A program made the position numbers and the translations under genes. Positions 1-11,589 of a stretch of DNA of 64,000 bases are shown here, one piece after another. The notes beneath the pieces are model-generated. The model saw only the letters and a list, made by a program, of their open reading frames with translations. It was not told the DNA's origin and ran no database searches. The DNA is from Sclerodactyla briareus (Eukaryota; Echinodermata; Holothuroidea; Dendrochirotida; Sclerodactylidae): contig JAODTK010005409.1 in the NCBI GenBank assembly GCA_026419785.1, positions 124,001 through 188,000 of the forward strand, in the 5' to 3' direction. Every line of letters starts with the position of its first letter. The stretch's first letter is position 1.

Positions 1-755
1 TCTGTACGAAACAAGCACACTGACGCCATCTGTTCTCTGAAGCCAGGGTTTGGCGTGACGTTTGTTAGTCGGGGGGAATGTAAGAAACGCGCTGCCAGAC
101 CTGTTGCGCTTTTTCTGGATATTTCATGTGCGGTGTTCTGGACAATGCATTGGCTAAGAAAACGCAGTACACACATAAATCAAATTGATTTTTGGTGGAT
201 GCATTATATAACGGTCAATTGATTTAAATAAAATTCATTTCGGACCATTGTAATTTAAATGAGTTTGAGCTATTTTCCTTCATGGTCAGTGGGGGCTGGG
301 GCGGGAAGGAAGTTCAGGACCTTCACCAAAATTTCACCCATGGAATGCTGGGTCGAGGTTCAACTCTTTTATTAAGAAGATACTTGATGGCGTCTTGAAA
401 CCCTGAGCACTGGATGGGTAATGGGGGGTAACCCCCCTGTAATACAAAAAGAAATTGGTTTCAAATCTAGGAACAGGAAAAGATGCTCAACGGCAAAGAC
501 TTGGTGGCAGTAGGGTGCAAAGGTCAAAGGTTGATCAGTGCGTGTGAGCCTTGTGGTTCTGCTGTGGTTTGCTGGAAGTGAGTGTGTTTGTCTGGGACTA
601 TTATCAGGTTCTCTGGTTTTTCTCTGCTGCATTGCGTTGTGGATGTGGGGATGTCCAGGGTTCGATACCCTTCCTAGTAGTCCAAGAGGAGCGTGGTCAA
701 GGACTGTTAATTTTCAATCACATCCAATGGGAGGCCCATTTTAACGAATGATTAG
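1..755. other. No supported feature
   Basis: AT-rich sequence with short accidental open frames on both strands. I see no splice-bounded coding stretch, tandem repeat or RNA gene. Confidence 0.5.
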
Positions 756-849
756 GTGCAAGTAGGTGCATGCCTGCCTCATTATAAATCTGATGCTGGT
801 ACCACTTTCTCACATTGCTACCAATCCATAAAGTGCTATAACAAACATT

Positions 850-1070
850 ACCTCAATCTTGCAGCTGGTACACACTCTGAAGATGTGAGAGATTGGAGTC
901 GAGTTTCCAATAGCACCTGGTGCAGAGATAGAGAAGAGCTATTGAGGTTGAAGTGCCTTGCCCATGAGCCCTTTTTAAAAAGCGACTGGGCCGTTCTACC
1001 GGATTGGACATTTAAACATTTAAACAACAACCCTGGTGCTCTTTCCAACTGAGCCAATCTGCCTCTCTGG
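850..1070 (-). repeat. tRNA-derived SINE-like repeat
   Basis: Read on the minus strand, the segment starting near 1062 has a pol III A-box-like stretch, TGGCTCAGTTGGAAAGAGC, typical of a tRNA 5' half. The expected B-box region is degenerate. The body continues toward 850. The plus strand of this stretch is open for about 98 codons, but the tRNA-like head and lack of protein-like composition argue for a short retroposon. Inference from internal promoter similarity only. Confidence 0.4.
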
Positions 1071-1883
1071 CACTTGTCAAAAAGGGAAGGGCAGACGAGG
1101 TAGCATTTTTTTTAATTTGCCGGCGATGATCCACAAGCCCACGGTTCAGGAGCTAGATGACACCGAAGTCTCCTGACCTATAGGCCGAGCAAATAACACC
1201 CGGGGAAATGAATTTGAGACGAACACTGGCTAACATTGATTGGCATATAGAATGGAAATTATCTATTGTTATGCCATATAGGATAAGTTCCCCCTCTTTT
1301 TGCAATCTGATGATACAAATATCACACGTATTCTAGGCGATGATCTAAATACTGTTACCTCAATTTTGGTACCCTACCCTCCATGAACAAAAACAGTTTG
1401 ACAGTCTTGATTTAAGTCCTTCGGTAACAGGTGGATTCTTGAACCGCTAGTCCTCTGATCAGTGGATGCTCCTGGTCGAGATATTTAGTGAGTTTCACCA
1501 TCCGGATGGAAATAGGATTACGTCAGTCTGCAGATAGTGATAGCAGAATTGGAGGCACCATAGGAGTGGCCATAGTTTGCCAGCCCCTAAGTTCTCGACA
1601 TCTTAAGCACTAACCACCATGTGACTGAAAATAGACATTTTTATGAATAGGCAAATGTACAGATTGAACGGTTTCAAGTGACCCAAACCAAATTTAAACC
1701 CCAAAGTTTGTGAAAAATTCAACAAACCTCAAAATTCTGCTAATTAGGCAAATAGACCGGTTGATTAGCATATATTATGATGGGAAACCCTAACAACTCA
1801 TTACATGCTATCTGTACCCATAAGTTATACAACATCACCATAGCTCCTGAAAACTGTGATATACAGAGAAATGAAAAACTTAC
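1071..1883. other. No supported feature
   Basis: Mixed sequence without recognisable genes or repeats. If the ankyrin gene extends this far, this would lie downstream of, or in an intron of, that minus-strand gene. Confidence 0.4.
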
Positions 1884-1943
1884 TCAAAATCCACATCATC
1901 ATAGGCAAGGTCATGAACTTTGGCCAGATAGTGCATGGCAATC
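1884..1943 (-). CDS. Candidate 60-nt coding exon downstream of ankyrin exons
   Basis: On the minus strand a good acceptor (CCGTTTCAG) ends at 1944, and a consensus donor (GTAAGT) begins at 1883. The 60 nt between them read as IAMHYLAKVHDLAYDDVDF plus a split codon, a composition that looks coding. The length is a multiple of three. It lies 1.75 kb downstream of the ankyrin exon on the same strand, so it may be a later exon of that gene. The ankyrin exon ends in phase 0 while this one needs two preceding bases, so at least one intermediate exon or a changed base would be required. No domain recognised. Confidence 0.4.
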
Positions 1944-2444
1944 CTGAAACGGGGAATAAAACAGCACATAATGAAAACCTTGGGTGACTCAGATCAGAGG
2001 GAGAACTGTAAATCACATTACTGTTCTAGATGTACGATATAACAATTGAGTTAACATTCATGTTGCTTTCAGATGTACACACACTGATTTGGGTATTCTT
2101 GTACTGTATTATTGATCGAGTCAGCAAGTCGAGTAATGTTCAGGTTTTGGTTATTATTATTAGCTGCAGTCACAAACTTGCAGACTGTATGGTGGTGGTT
2201 ATGATGCATTATGGTTCATACAATAGTAGCTTTCCACATTACAGCCATGCACAAAATGTAACACTAGGTCAATATACTGTACATCAAGCTGCAAAGAATA
2301 AGGTCGAGGGGCACTCACTGGATATTTTTATAGGATTACGGTGGCCGAAGGATAGGATAGGATTTTCAACCCTTGAAGATCCTGCTGTTCTCAATTACCA
2401 CTCTTATAATATATTCCTTTGTATATTTCGTGTTGGAGACTGAC

Positions 2445-2517
2445 TTTGTTAATTTTGGCAGACTTTGCACTAGCTGTTTTGCCTTGGTGATCCACCAAAA
2501 TGACCGCCTGTGGAGTC
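2445..2517 (-). CDS. Possible ankyrin-type exon (weak)
   Basis: On the minus strand an acceptor (TTGTTGCCCACAG) precedes an open stretch containing VDHQGKTASAKSAKI. This resembles the VD-x-x-GKTA core of an ankyrin repeat. The donor (GTCAGT at 2444) is weak and the phase does not join directly to the neighbouring candidates, so boundaries are uncertain. It sits between the ankyrin exon at 3696-3942 and the 60-nt exon at 1884-1943 on the same strand. It could instead be chance open sequence. Confidence 0.25.
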
Positions 2518-3695
2518 CTGTGGGCAACAATAAGGGTTGGTCCCCAAATTATTGCCATATTCTGAGTGCCCACATGACCACTGATGGAGTGGTGTGACAA
2601 TCCCCACTTTTCGAACCAAGTCTGGGAATTCCCTATGGTGGACATGTGTGCAAGGGTTCAGGTCAGTTGGACGAGGTCTTGGAGAGAATGCTACAGTACA
2701 CGACTGAAACCACAAAACTGTGATATCGCTGAAAGTTGTGTCACATGGAATAATTCAACTCTTCTTACAAAAACTACCAGAATAATTTCATTCCCCACAA
2801 TTGAGCAGAATAGGATAGTGTTCAAACAATCATCGGTATCAGAGTGGGCGGAATCATTGTTAAAACTGATAAATATCATTGTTGTATTCAGTGAGGAATT
2901 GGTGAATTGAACCATCATTCATGGCATTGAGTACCAATTATTTCCGCGAATATCGGCGACCCTACCTTTTGGTCTTAATCACAGGGTCAATGCAAAAATC
3001 CCATTGACGTTAATTGTGTGCGGAGAGAGGATCGAGTTGACTTGAAGTGACCGCACTACATGGGTAGTGTACACACACTAGCATGTTGTTTGTGTATGGT
3101 GTATGCACTCGCAGACGAGCAGTAGCGCTGTGCTGCGCTGGCATGGAAACGGTATATTTTCAGGCTTCTTGTGTAGCCGCCACGAATATCAACTTTTATT
3201 TTATTTACGGAAAGAGAGTATCGGAACTTTTGCCAGGAGCCCAAACATATGCATGCAAGAAAAAGGATGGAATCGATAATATTGACTCGAAACTAAAGCT
3301 GAATTATGACTACACCTGTAGCTAGTCTATTAATGGAAAATGGGATCAACTCAAGTTGCCTACCTAATGCAATGATATATGAACGTGTAAAAGAGCTGAC
3401 TTGAATAATCGGTATCGGACTGATTATGGAAAAAATAATCGATTTAATCGGTATGTCCGATACTGGCTTAATCGTTTGCACACTATACGAGAAACCGTTT
3501 CGTGTTGGCGCTGTACAATGATCAATAGCCTTTATTCAGACAGACACTGACTTTTTAGACCACTACATAATTTTTAGAGAGCACGAAAGAGGTAGACTGG
3601 TGGAGAGCTATTTGTGTGCTCAAATTCCAGCAATGATCCTAAAATATTTATTAAAGACATTAGCAATAAATAATGGCAGCTACCACAATACTTAC
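2518..3695. other. Probable intron of the ankyrin-repeat gene
   Basis: This lies immediately downstream, in the minus-strand sense, of the ankyrin exon whose donor GTAAGT starts at 3695. No further exon or repeat is evident here. Intronic assignment is inferred from position. Confidence 0.35.
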
Positions 3696-3942
3696 ACACT
3701 GCCCCCCTATTGCTGCATGGTGCATCGAACTCCTCCCGAGGGTGTCTCTCCCAATCGGGTCAGCACCATGCAGTAAAAAGGTATACATATTGACGACATT
3801 GCCCTGTTTGCAAGCAAAGTGAATGGTGTCTCCCCGTAGTCATTGGTTTCGTTGATGCTTGCTCCATGCTTCAGCAGTAGCTCCGTCACCTTGGGTTCTC
3901 CTCTGAGGGCAGCCTTGTGCAGCGGGGTGTGTCCATGGAATT
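3696..3942 (-). CDS. Ankyrin-repeat protein, exon 2 (with a one-base deletion)
   Basis: Minus strand, acceptor TTTTGTACAG ending at 3943 and donor GTAAGT from 3695. The first part reads FHGHTPLHKAALRGEPK then VTELLLKHGASINETNDYGE: the TPLHxAA turn, the LLLxxGA helix and the loop of classical ~33-residue ankyrin repeats. After TPF the frame breaks. Moving one base later gives FACKQGNVV, FLLHGADPIGRDTLGRSSMH and HAAIGG, i.e. the next repeat and the start of a third. A single base is missing in a stretch where a CC pair is expected (around 3816-3821). Ankyrin repeats bind protein partners, so the cellular role cannot be set from this piece. The start phase matches exon 1 at 4445-4591. Either a sequencing or assembly error or a decayed copy. 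Confidence 0.85.
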
Positions 3943-4444
3943 CTGTACAAAACCATCAAAAGCATATTTGATTTCTAAGATATTTAACTGTAGCTCACAT
4001 CTATAGTTTGCTTGCTACAGTATTCAAATGTGCATATTTTACAAATTTACACTGACTTTGTATTACTAGGCTAGTATTAGTATTACTAGGCTAGTATTTA
4101 GTATCACACAGTTCTCCCTGTGACGTCACAGGGCAAATTGAATTTTTGCAACAGCTATGTGTCTGGTTGATTGTGCTTATCGTTACACTTGGATCAGCTG
4201 AATTTGTGAGTGGGTTTACCTGCGATATTGTGAGAAGAGAGTAACCAAGAGTCAAGCCATATACATGGCCATTGGCTTAATAGGTTTTGAATTTGAATAA
4301 CATTGATTAACAATTGACGTCCGCATTCATCAGACTAAGCCCACACTTAGGGCGTGTTTAGGCTAAGATTAAGACTGATGCAGCTTTAACTCACCGATGA
4401 GATAGCTAGCCTAGCCCTAGGCCTACTGGTCAGATACGTGATAC

Positions 4445-4591
4445 CTTTCTTGTTAAGGACATCCACATTTGTTCAACAACGTCCTTCAGTGTTTCGAACG
4501 AAACGAAAACTTGTATTGCATCACAGATGGATAAAGATTTGTGACAGTTCTTGTCGGCGAAAGGTGCAAACATTCGTGGAGCTCCCTCCAT
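4445..4591 (-). CDS. Ankyrin-repeat protein, exon 1 with start codon
   Basis: Minus strand. The proposed start ATG is at 4591-4589; it opens MEGAPRMFAPFADKNCHKSL and continues through SFETLKDVVEQ. The last ~30 nt read NVDVLNKKE only in the next frame, and this joins in phase across the 502-nt intron (donor GTATCA at 4444, acceptor at 3943) to exon 2's FHGHTPLHKAA. ETLKDVVEQ followed by NVDVLNKKEFHGHTPLHKAA is a continuous ankyrin-repeat sequence if one A is missing from the A-run near 4471-4474. With that base counted, the exon is 148 nt and the phase agrees with exon 2. Upstream sequence on this strand is open, so a more distal start is possible. Family is clear; the specific protein is not identified. 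Confidence 0.7.
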
Positions 4592-4760
4592 CGTCCAAAC
4601 TCCAAAACAAACCAAGTTATAACTTTGATAGAGCAACACACCGACGTACACACTATACACACAGAACGATCTCAAGAAAGCGTAACCTGCAGTTGATGTT
4701 GCTCGAACTAACTTAAAGGGTGTCATCTACGGAATTGAAGTGCTTAGAAATCCGCGAACC
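4592..4760 (-). promoter_or_regulatory. Putative 5' UTR / promoter-proximal region of the ankyrin gene
   Basis: Sequence directly upstream of the proposed ATG on the minus strand. No TATA box is obvious. Assignment rests only on position relative to the coding start. Confidence 0.25.
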
Positions 4761-4799
4761 TATCTCACGGATAGAAGTCATATTACCTTGCTATCAGCG

Positions 4800-5152
4800 A
4801 TTACCATACATCGATCATCGGGACCAGATCGACAAAGTCGTCAGTCTCTCGTCCGTTCGTCGTTCGTTCGTTCGTCCGTTCTGTACGTCACGCTCAATCT
4901 ATTTCTGAACCGTACATGGGATGAGGTTGGAAAACGCTGGGTGGATGAGCATGCCACTGGCTAGGCTGAGTTACATTTTGTTGCATAGTATGATTAGATG
5001 TTGAATGAATCCAATTAATTACCCCAATTGTCTTCTTACGCGTTTCCCATTGAGCTCTCTGTGAGAGAAGTTTTGTTTACATTACTCCTTATCTCTGCAG
5101 AGCAAGCCGCAGCGAAAAGGGAGAATGTTTATTTACTTGTCAGCATGTGGAA
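4800..5152 (+). repeat. Dispersed repeat, copy 1 (pair of 60560-60865)
   Basis: From about 4900 to 5150 the sequence parallels 60600-60860 in the same order. Shared words include GGTGGATGAG/GAGTGGATGAAG, CTAGGCTGAGT, TCTCTGTGAGAGA, GTTTACAT and CTATCTCTGCAGAG. Upstream of this both copies carry TCGT/CGTT-rich tracts; in this copy a (CGTT)n-like run lies at about 4849-4880. This copy lies just 5' of the ankyrin gene start. A non-autonomous transposable element is likely, but I see no clear terminal repeats. Confidence 0.6.
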
Positions 5153-6429
5153 TGAATAGAGGCATGGGGGGGGGATCAGGCAGGTCTTTGGAAGATCTGT
5201 CATTACCCTCTCATGTGCAGGTACTGGCTGGAACTAACTACATCCATGGTGGAATAATCGATGTGCAATGGGGGAGTGGGGGACTCACGGGCTGTTGCAA
5301 GTGTGTTTCCACTGTTCACTGCTCACGGCCTAAGGAATGAGTTATGCTGGATACACATAAACTTGTGCTGGGCACATGAAGCAAATATTAGGCCAATGAA
5401 GAAGACATGTTCAAAGATATTCCAAGGTGATGTCCGTAAAGGTCAATTGAATGTGAACATACAATGAATGTGAGATGTTGAAGAAAATGCAGTGTATTGC
5501 CAGAGGAACATTGCCGTCTGCAACTACCAAGACGTTTCGAACTTGCGCTTGTTCGCAGTAGAAGAAGAACTATCCAGTCATTATGAACATCCGTGATCGT
5601 GGCTACAACCATTTCTGCAGGCACCACCAACTCACCAGTCCGTGCTTCGTTCGTCTTACTGATTGGTGATGGCGCGCTGTAGAAAATGCAATTGCCGGGG
5701 AAAGGCTAATGGACTACCGGAATAACACAAGACAACCTAATTTAGCTATACTGGAAACCATCCCTCATACTCTTTCATACTCTCTTCCTCGATCCTGGTG
5801 CGAAAGCAAACATTTTTCAGCGTTCCGGTCTTCTTTCGCAAATTCAATCATGACTGATTGGTGTAAATCATCTAAGCGTAGGACCACAACCCTGGTTGGT
5901 GGGACGAGGAAATTGTCGACTCCACTAACTCCTCAGATTATTGGGAAAGACCACGCCCAGGTGCTTTGGATTTTACTACCAGAATTGGAACACTGAATTT
6001 TAATTATTCATGTCTCGAATAATAGAGAAAGTGCAGTTCTGTGAATAGCAGATGCCATGCAATAGTATGGTTGGAAAACGCATTGCAAGTATGGCCTTTG
6101 CAAATGGAGGTGCTAACTTGCTAGTATGGAGGGTTGCCTTAGTAGCAGGACCACTTGTGACCCGAGTAGGAATCCAGCCCGGAATTAAGATGAAGGAAGT
6201 TTCCGAGCCACAGTGATTACACAACCTGTATTCTTAGAAGATGAAATCCCGGAAGGAAAAATTAACGACCGAAGAACATGGCATAGTGTTGTCTCTATGC
6301 CTCGAAGGGGCGCCCGCCGGCTCATGGTCGAATTATAGGAGTTTCTTCTGAGTAGGCTCACTACCCTGACTACGGTAGTAACTGAAGCGACATGCGTGAT
6401 TACGACTTACCGACTTCTGTAACTGTGTA
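5153..6429. other. No supported feature
   Basis: Several open frames of 70-95 codons occur, but none has splice signals with protein-like composition. No repeats were noticed. Confidence 0.4.
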
Positions 6430-6730
6430 AAAAAAAAAAAATAGTCGCGTTGACGTCTTTTCGCAAAGTCGACAACACACAAATTATTATTCTCGTCGTC
6501 TTTTCGCTCGTCGTCATCGTGATAAAAATAATTATTTTACCGAGTGTCGACATGCCCAAGAGACGTTATCGCGACAATTTTAATTTTTCGTCGTGATGAC
6601 GAGTTACATTAAGTCGGTAAGACGGACCGCAATTATTATTTTACCGTGTTGTCGACTTTTGAGAAGAGACGTCATCGCGACAATTTCTTTTGTCGTGATG
6701 ACGAGTTACATAAGTCGCCGGTAAGCTTCG
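6430..6730. repeat. Tandemly duplicated MITE-like repeat
   Basis: Two imperfect copies, about 6533-6622 and 6641-6725, share TTATTTTACCG, GTCGAC, AGAGACGT, ATCGCGACAATTT and GTCGTGATGACGAGTTACAT in order. A diverged third piece begins after the A-run at 6429-6441. The TCGTCATCACGAC-type motif is reminiscent of a small DNA-transposon family, but no intact termini are seen. Confidence 0.6.
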
Positions 6731-8395
6731 TTCCAATCGGCATGAATGAGCAGGATTGATCATTGACGAATCAGTGTCAATTTCATACAGGGCATGACTG
6801 TTTAAATTGAAAACACGATTGTATATAAACATGAACTACTTTTATTTTAGGATACTCCATTTTTGTTAGGACTGATACCATGGGCGTCAATCCTGCCCCC
6901 ACATTTTGAGGATTCTACCATTGATTTCAATTTTTCACACACTTTTTCTTTTTGGTGGCGAGGTCACCCCCCCCCCCTCCCACTTTGGTCATGTCCCCCC
7001 ACTCTGAAGATGGATTGACGCCCGTGGATAATACTATTGGTGAGTTAACTGGTGTGATTCACGCTGTGTGGATCTCTATTCTGCCTATTCGTGAGTGATG
7101 ACCCTGTAAGAAAGTGACCGGGCGCGGCCTCACATGGAAGCAATGGGGCTCCATCCGCCAAAATTCTCCTGAGCTCCCCCAAATATTTTCCTCTCTGCGT
7201 GGAGAGAGGTGAATGTAAGCCCATGATCACACCCATTGCTGACGATTGTGGACCGAGAGTGTGGAATAGTTTATCAACAACATCAAAAGAGAATTAGAAG
7301 TATAACATTATTCAAGCATGAAATGAAAGAACACTGATACCCCCCCAGCAAAATATGATTCTGTTGTCGTTTCAACTTCATTGCTCCTCGTTAATGAAGG
7401 TAGTGGGTGGGTTGGGGTGGGTGGTTATTTCTTATGTGTGTTTCCACAATCGTTTGCGTTCTCGTTTTCTTTATTACGTAGAGAGATCTATCTTTTCACA
7501 AACTTCCAGTAGCTTTCTAGTAATACTCCTGAGCCTCTCTTTCTTACGTCATCGTTACCATATTGTATTTTGTGTTCTATGGTTCAAATGAAGTTATTAA
7601 TAATCAATCACTGACGATCATTCAGAACGGCGGCTAGCATGTATATGCAAGGAACAGGAACCATTGCGCAACGCCTCTTGGCGTATGATTAAGCCGGTGA
7701 AGCATAACTGTTTCCTGTTCTGCGCCAGGCTATTATTATCGCACCTAAGATAGGATTCCATGTGGAAGTAGCTAGTGTGCGGTAAGGATATGAAAATTGC
7801 AGTTTTGCGAGGAATTCGCTCGAGGAAGGATCGAACTGTATGCTGAGATAAGGGGACCGTAAATATCGAACAGCTCATGAACGGGGGACGCTAATAAGCT
7901 GTTCGGAGTTACAGTTTATGAGATGAGATGAATGTGTCAAAAGGTCAAAGTCATGAGGGAACGACGGCAGTTCGACGTTGAACATACAGTGTACAGAACG
8001 ATTTTCGAACGAAGTTCCTCTGCCGAAAATAACAAATCCCTTATCCTGCCAACACAAAACACTCTTTACGGATACCCTCACCACCCCCCCCCGCCATACT
8101 TATCAACAAGAGCATCCAAAAGCATGGGGATGAATTGGTTGCGTGTCCGAATAGGAATAGTGGTAAGATTTAAAAAATAGGCACCGTAACGAGATTGATA
8201 TGGCTGTATGGAGGGGAATCTCAGCTATTCCCCCGAACTGTCAAGTGGTGAGCATCGCGACTTACGAAAAACCTCATACCACTGTGGCATCACTACCACT
8301 GATATGGTACGATATGGTATGCGGGTACATTAGGTGGGAGGATTTTTGATGACAAGGAACCTGTCGATTATCTCGGAAAACCAATTGCAGTTCAT
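6731..8395. other. No supported feature
   Basis: No convincing exon or repeat. Contains a C-tract at about 6967-6977. ORFs of 60-86 codons look random. Confidence 0.35.
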
Positions 8396-8580
8396 AAATC
8401 ACCCGCCACACGTTGAAGTGTTGGGATGTTATGGTTTTAGGGGTGTAGCCGCCCGGCTCCGCCGCTGCCGCCGGCAATGTGGACTGTTCGTGCAATAACT
8501 TCGAATGAATTTGCTTCCCGTAGCAATTCCATTCCGCAATTTCGGAGATAGACAAGTCTCCACTCACCTGGAATTCACAT
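8396..8580 (+). repeat. Dispersed repeat family A, copy 1 (partial)
   Basis: Begins with an imperfect hairpin, then GTTATGGTTTT, GTGTAGCCGCC and a run of CCGCCG-type triplets. The same order occurs at 8650-8950, 14025-14620 and 62440-62990. This copy is truncated. Confidence 0.6.
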
Positions 8581-8649
8581 CAACGCATAATGTTAGGTTC
8601 TACAGTGGAACAGTAATCAAAGATAGACTTGTGTTTATATTAGTCTGAT

Positions 8650-8950
8650 TATATCCCCGCAACACTGAAGTGTTCGGGGATATTATGGTTTTGGCCGTGT
8701 GCCCGCCGTCTCCGCCGCCGCCGCCGGCTCGGCCGTATGAGTAAAATCTCGGATAAGTTCGAAAATGGGCTATTCGTAATTTGTTGCCCTCTATTTTGCA
8801 GGTTTTTCGCATAATTTTCAAAATTGTGCGATACACGAAACGTGGTGGTTGTGGTAGTTTGTTGGAGCCGAAAAGCATGGCGACAATTTCAAGGTCATCC
8901 GAGGTCAAGTTTGCATTTCTTTGGCCAGTAGCCTAATTTATAGCATAATG
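8650..8950 (+). repeat. Dispersed repeat family A, copy 2
   Basis: Starts with a near-perfect palindrome (CCCCGCAACACT / AGTGTTCGGGG at about 8655-8679), followed by GATATTATGGTTTTGGCCGTG, a CCGCCG-rich stretch, AAATCTCGGATAAGTTCG and CTCTATTTTGCAGGTTTT. The last two words recur at corresponding distances in the 14-kb and 62-kb copies. A 102-codon minus-strand open frame across it is a by-product of the GC-rich repeat. Confidence 0.7.
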
Positions 8951-9239
8951 TATGTGACTTTCAAACTTCATTGGATATTCATAAACTTGGTGACTGGGCC
9001 AATATCAGTGCCGATGGATTATTTTCCTAATTGGCTCAGGGTCACTGGAGGTTCTTCAATGGACTAGACTTGCATAATAGTTGGCCCACTTAGCAATTAG
9101 GCAATTTATAAACTTTGTTGGATTCTCACGAAACTTGGGTGAGTAGGGACCTTAACAGTCCGATAACTGCAATAGCAGCAAGATCACTGAGGGTAACTTT
9201 GTGGGACTAATTTGCAGATAGTGTCGATCAGGCAAAATG
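8951..9239. repeat. Diverged sequence related to family A and the 590-bp array
   Basis: Contains phrases such as GGTCACTGGAGG and TTCATAAACTTGGTGACTGG like those trailing the 62-kb copy, and leads directly into the 590-bp array. Likely a degenerate extension of the same repeat. Confidence 0.35.
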
Positions 9240-11463
9240 AGAGTTTAATACTTTTTCGCAATAACATTGGACATGTTCATTGGAATGCAATAGCTTCTAG
9301 GAGTGGATGCATCACATGGAGTGTAAACAATTTCATAAAAACCGCCATGTCATTGAAGGTCATTAAAAGTCACTTAGGGGTCAAAAACTGATTTTAGCAC
9401 TTTCGGCAATAGCACTGGGTGGTTCATCAGAATGCAAAATGTCCTAGGAGTGGATGTATCACATGGAGAGTAAACCAATTTATAAAAAACTGTCATATCA
9501 TTAAAGGTCATTCGGGTCACTTAGGGGTCAAAAACTGTTTTTTGGCTATAATCGGAGAATTGAATATCTGCGAAGGCTGGATGGTTCCCATTGTGATATA
9601 ATTGTTGACCTGCATGTGTGTGACCTCTGACCTGAATTTGACCTCTGTCGGGTGGTCATGTGGTTAAAGGTCGAATCTTGAATAAATGTGCTTATTAAGG
9701 AGTTACGGGCAAAAAAATAGAAACTGGTTATTTTTGGATATGTGATAGAGTTTGTGTGCATTATGGAGGGAAGCAACTCCCGCTTCGATCGGACACTCAA
9801 TTGGTAGTTACAAGGGGTCAAAGTTCAATTTTATACCTTTTCGACAATAACATTGGGCGTGAACATTGGAATGTGCAATATGCTTCTAGGAGGGTGGATA
9901 CAGCACATGGAGAGTAACAAGATTAAAAACCGCCATGGATTGAGGTCATTAAAGGTTCACTTAAGGGTGTCAAAAACTGATTTTAGCACTTTTTCGGCAA
10001 TAGCACTGGGTGTGTTCTCAGAATGCAAAATGCTCATGGAAGTGGATGTATCACATGGCGAGGAACAATTCTCATAAAAACTGTCATATCATTAAAGGTC
10101 ATTCGAGGTCACTTAGGGGTCAAAAACTGTTTTTTGGCTATAATCGGAAAATTGAATATCTGCGAAGGCTGGATGGTTCACCATGTGATATAATTGTTGA
10201 CCTGCATGTGTGTGACCTCTGACCTGAATTTGACCTCTGTCGGTGGTCATGTGGTTAAAGGTCGAATATTGAATAATGTGCTTATTAAGGAGTTACGGGC
10301 AAAAAAATAGAAACTGTTATTTTGGTTAGTGATCAAGCTTTGTGTGCTTTATGGAGGGAAACAACTCCCGCTTCGATCGGACACTTACTTTGTAGTTACA
10401 AGGGGTCAAAGTTCAATTTTATACCTTTTTTCGCCTAACATTGGACATGTTCATTGGAATGCAATATGCTTCTAGGAGTGGAGCACACATGAAGAATAAC
10501 AATTTTTATAAGAGCCGCCATGTCATTGAAGGTCTTAAAAGTCACTTAGGGGTCAAAAACTGATTTTAGCACTTTTTCGGCAATAGCACTGGGTGGTTCA
10601 TCAGAATGCAAAAAAATCCTAGGAGTGGATGTATCACATGGAGAGTGAAAATTCTCATAAAATCTGTCATATCATTAAAGGTCATTCGAGGTCACTTAGG
10701 GGTCAAAAACTGTTTTTTGGCTATAATCGGAGAATTGAATATCTGCGAAGGCTGGATGGTTCACCATGTGATATAATTGTTGACCTGCATGTGTGTGACC
10801 TCTGACCTGAATTTGACCTCTGTCGGGTGGTCATGTGGTTAAAGGTCGAATCTTGAATAAATGTGCTTATTAAGGAGTTACGGGCAAAAAAATAGAAACT
10901 GGTTATTTTTGGATATGTGATAGAGTTTGTGTGCATTATGGAGGGAAGCAACTCCCGCTTCGATCGGACACTTACTTTGTAGTTACAAGGGGTCAAAGTT
11001 CAATTTTATACCTTTTTTCGCCTAACATTGGACATGTTCATTGGAATGCAATATGCTTCTAGGAGTGGATACCATCACATGTAGGTAACAATTTTCATAA
11101 AAACCGCCATGTCATTGAAGGTCATTAAGGTCACTTAGGGGTCAAAAACTGATTTTAGCACTTTTTCGGCAATAGCACTGGGTGTGTTCATCAGAATGCA
11201 AAATGCTCCTGGAATGTGATGTATCACATGAAGAGTACAATTCTCATACAAAACTGTCATATCATTAAAGGTCATTCGAGGTCACTTAGGGGTCAAAAAC
11301 TGTTTTTTGGCTATAATCGGAGAATTGAATATCTGCGAAGGCTGGATGGTTCACCATGTGATATAATTGTTGACCTGCATGTGTGTGACCTCTGACCTGA
11401 TTTGACCTCTGCGGGTGGCTAGTGGTTAAAGGTCGAATATTGAATAAATGTGCTTATTTAAGG
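9240..11463 (+). repeat. Tandem array of four ~590-bp units rich in AGGTCA-like sites
   Basis: The phrase TGAATATCTGCGAAGGCTGG recurs at 9561, 10153, 10736 and 11326, giving spacings of 592, 583 and 590. Each unit contains two diverged ~130-150-bp halves, both ending in CACTTAGGGGTCAAAAACTG, then a distinct ~300-bp part. The last unit stops at about 11463 before the TTACGGGCAAAAAAATAG part. Copies differ mainly by single-base indels. Each unit holds closely spaced AGGTCA/TGACCT hexamers. Ninety-one-codon minus-strand frames repeat once per unit and are not genes. Confidence 0.95.
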
Positions 11464-11589
11464 ACGCACCTTGTCCGGGGCTGTAGGGGTGCCTCAAAAT
11501 TAACAAGTGCATTATGGAATGACCCATTTACCTGTACACGTTGTCGTCGCTTCACACGTCGATAAATGACTTCTTTCCACGAATATTGT

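Noticed and set aside
2030-2443. 137-codon plus-strand frame
   Set aside because: AT-rich hydrophobic composition without motif or splice context, opposite to the ankyrin gene.
8567-8602. 32-nt minus-strand microexon between CTGTAG and CAG|GTGAGT
   Set aside because: Good splice signals, but it lies between two repeat copies and is too short to judge coding content.
9546-10996. 91-codon minus-strand frame repeated in the satellite
   Set aside because: Recurs once per 590-bp unit and is frameshifted in the other units; a satellite by-product.
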